DNA from: Pocillopora verrucosa
Lineage: Eukaryota; Cnidaria; Anthozoa; Scleractinia; Pocilloporidae
Assembly: GCF_036669915.1 (NCBI RefSeq)
Contig: NC_089312.1
Location: 28,228,172-28,292,171, forward strand
Length of the DNA stretch: 64,000 bases
Direction of reading: 5' to 3'
The translations under genes and the position numbers were made by a program. The notes under the pieces are model-generated. The model was not told where the DNA came from. It worked only from the letters and a program-made list of their open reading frames with translations, and ran no database searches. Positions within the stretch are counted from its first letter, which is position 1, and every line of letters starts with the position of its first letter. Of the stretch, positions 62,383 to 64,000 are shown one piece after another.

Positions 62383-63482
62383 ATAAAAAAAGAAATGGCG
62401 TAAGGCAGCGCCCTACTTGAGGAAGAAAGCAAAGGATCTCGAATTCGAATATTCGCTGAATATTCGCCCGCCCATTCTGTGACAGATAAATGGTTTTGCC
62501 ATCATCATCATTCAGTAGGTGCATCATAATTAAGAATTTCAAAAACAGTGCAGTGTGTTTACGAACTAAATTTCATGAAAAAATAAGACCACCTATCTAA
62601 ATTTCGAAGAACGGCTGACCTCTTTGTGTAAAATTTTTGGATACTGCATTTGCTAAATAAAAGGGGAAGGAAGGACTAAAAGATTAACCTATTAAAATTG
62701 TAAATTTCATTAATTACCCAGACGTTATTCGGCTACAAGACGCACCCGTTTACAAATACGCACCCCTAGCTTAATGAAATTGATAATTTCAAGTTCCAAA
62801 CTGGAAAGTTTCACTTAAGTACTCGGTCATAATAAGACGCATCATTTGTTTCAGTGATTCACACGTGCACAGCGAGAGGAAATTTTGTCAATGGACTTAG
62901 AGTAAAGCGAAAAATCCGTTTTTATCTTGATAGCTCACACCTTCCGCGACGAAACTAAGCGAAAACATGACGCCGACGCGAGTTGATTTTACGTCGCCAC
63001 ACAATTAATTAATAGAATGTGAGGAAACATTTCTCGATCAGCACGCGTGTCAAAAAAACCTTAAATGAGATATTTACCACTTGGAACTAGAAAAAAGTAG
63101 GTCGGCGATCGACCAGTTGTTCTTTACAGAGAATAACAGTTTCTATATAGTCAGAAAACTTATTAAAAAACGTAGTCATGGGGATCCTGTGATCATCACA
63201 GTCAGAGTATGGTCGATATACTATAAACAACCAGAGGTCGTTGGAAGAAGCCAGCTGGACGGTCTACTATGTAAACTAGTAGTTGGTGGTGTGTGATTAC
63301 GATGGTGCAGCTTACTGCATACGCAAAGGGTAGGCGAAAAAATAAGGGCAGCTCTTTGTTCTTGAGAGAAAGAATGCACTAGGTTCAATGTTTCCACGTT
63401 GGTTTAGTATGTTATCTTTCAGTTCCCTAACCTTCGAAGTCTAAATAGACATCTCATTTAACTAATCCTCTTCCTCTTCTCT
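62383..63482. other. Spacer, no gene seen
   Basis: AT-rich, with one 71-codon open frame (63081-63296) that shows no domain. Confidence 0.45.
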
Positions 63483-64000
63483 CTAAATGTCGTTGTGTGG
63501 GGTGCTTGAAAGCCAATTGATATCTTCTTCAACTGCATTTGTGTTAGCAAGCTGCACATTGTAAGCATCCGCACCAAAGAAGTTGAAAGCTAAGTAGAAT
63601 TCAACTTTTCGATTGAGAAATCCCGATCCCATAAGAGGTGTTTCACAAAGATCAGCTCGAAAGGGAACATCCAGGTCTTCGTTAATCCTGATTGTTCCGA
63701 CTTTGTTCCCACACTCTACAATAAGACCACTAAGAGAGCGAAGCTGCTTAGTGTACCGATTGGCAATCGAGCGTTTCATTCTGACGTTATTTAGCTCGGG
63801 AATTTTTTCATCAAGGTACACCAAACTTCCCATTCCTCTTCCTCCATGTCCTAACCACACCACTGGTCTGTCGGGATGACGGCATCGTCCGACATCGGAA
63901 CGGTTGATCGCTTTTATCGCCGAGTTGAGGTCGTCCTTCGCGTTCCTCATTATCTCTCTGTAGCTATGGGAGCTTCCTTCAAGTAAGCGCAAACAAGCAA
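63483..64000 (-). CDS. Unrecognised protein, C-terminal part, cut by window edge
   Basis: An uninterrupted minus-strand frame runs from the window edge to a stop at 63483, about 172 codons. It has no ATG near its visible start, so its 5' part lies outside the window. Composition looks like real protein (RPVVWLGHGGRGMGSLVY, SGLIVECGNKVGTIRI, VEFYLAFNFFGADAYNVQ). There is no CRD, SEA or WSC-like motif, so it does not belong to the family to its left. I do not recognise the family. Confidence 0.5.
   Translation of the reverse strand, partial: ACLRLLEGSSHSYREIMRNAKDDLNSAIKAINRSDVGRCRHPDRPVVWLGHGGRGMGSLVYLDEKIPELNNVRMKRSIANRYTKQLRSLSGLIVECGNKVGTIRINEDLDVPFRADLCETPLMGSGFLNRKVEFYLAFNFFGADAYNVQLANTNAVEEDINWLSSTPHNDI

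Overview
The window is intron-rich, AT-rich eukaryotic DNA. It most likely comes from a cnidarian, probably an anthozoan such as a stony coral. The main reason is that seven spliced genes end in cysteine clusters of the form C-x3-C-x3-C-x3-C-x3-C-C. That is the signature of the cysteine-rich domain (CRD) of minicollagens and other nematocyst wall proteins, a domain known from Cnidaria. The repeats (tRNA-derived elements, THAP-bearing DNA, an ApoL-like relic) also fit a coral-like genome. No long prokaryote-style genes are present. All coding exons were placed by hand from GT-AG junctions, reading phase and comparison between paralogues.

Layout. Four genes lie on the + strand: A, 1771-5938; B, about 9833-15657; C, 18315-25418; D, 33761-37568. 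Three lie on the - strand: E, 43793-38142; F, 50113-45875; G, about 58149-52188. The two sets converge at 37.6-38.1 kb. The usual plan is a signal-peptide exon, a WSC-like cysteine-rich module split over two exons, one to four Thr/Pro/Lys-rich linker exons, a SEA-like domain split over three exons (phases 1-0, 0-2, 2-1; the middle exon is 59 nt in every case), and a last exon with one or two minicollagen-type CRDs and a charged tail. None of the proteins has Gly-X-Y collagen repeats. E has no SEA exons and four linker exons instead. G has a CBM66/GH32-C-terminal-like domain in place of the WSC-like module.

History. C is a mosaic: its 5' half and upstream DNA match D (15.96-22.2 kb against 30.8-35.7 kb), while its 3' half matches B (22.25-25.85 kb against 12.6-15.9 kb). 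The introns and spacers hold datable insertions: a THAP-encoding element with inverted ends in an intron of C, a 1464-bp element with an 18-bp perfect terminal repeat and 9-bp target duplication in an intron of E, a 195-bp insert with an 8-bp duplication behind C, tRNA-derived elements, and a decayed repeat ORF at 27.15-27.9 kb. The right end (58.2-64 kb) is largely non-coding, with an ApoL-like pseudogene and one unrecognised open frame running off the edge.

How the genes may work together (inference): a family of secreted proteins in which a variable N-terminal module sits on a stalk and SEA domain, while the C-terminal CRDs could be disulfide-linked into a CRD polymer such as the nematocyst capsule wall. 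Most tails are basic and one (A) is strongly acidic, which suggests electrostatic sorting or binding to the anionic capsule matrix.
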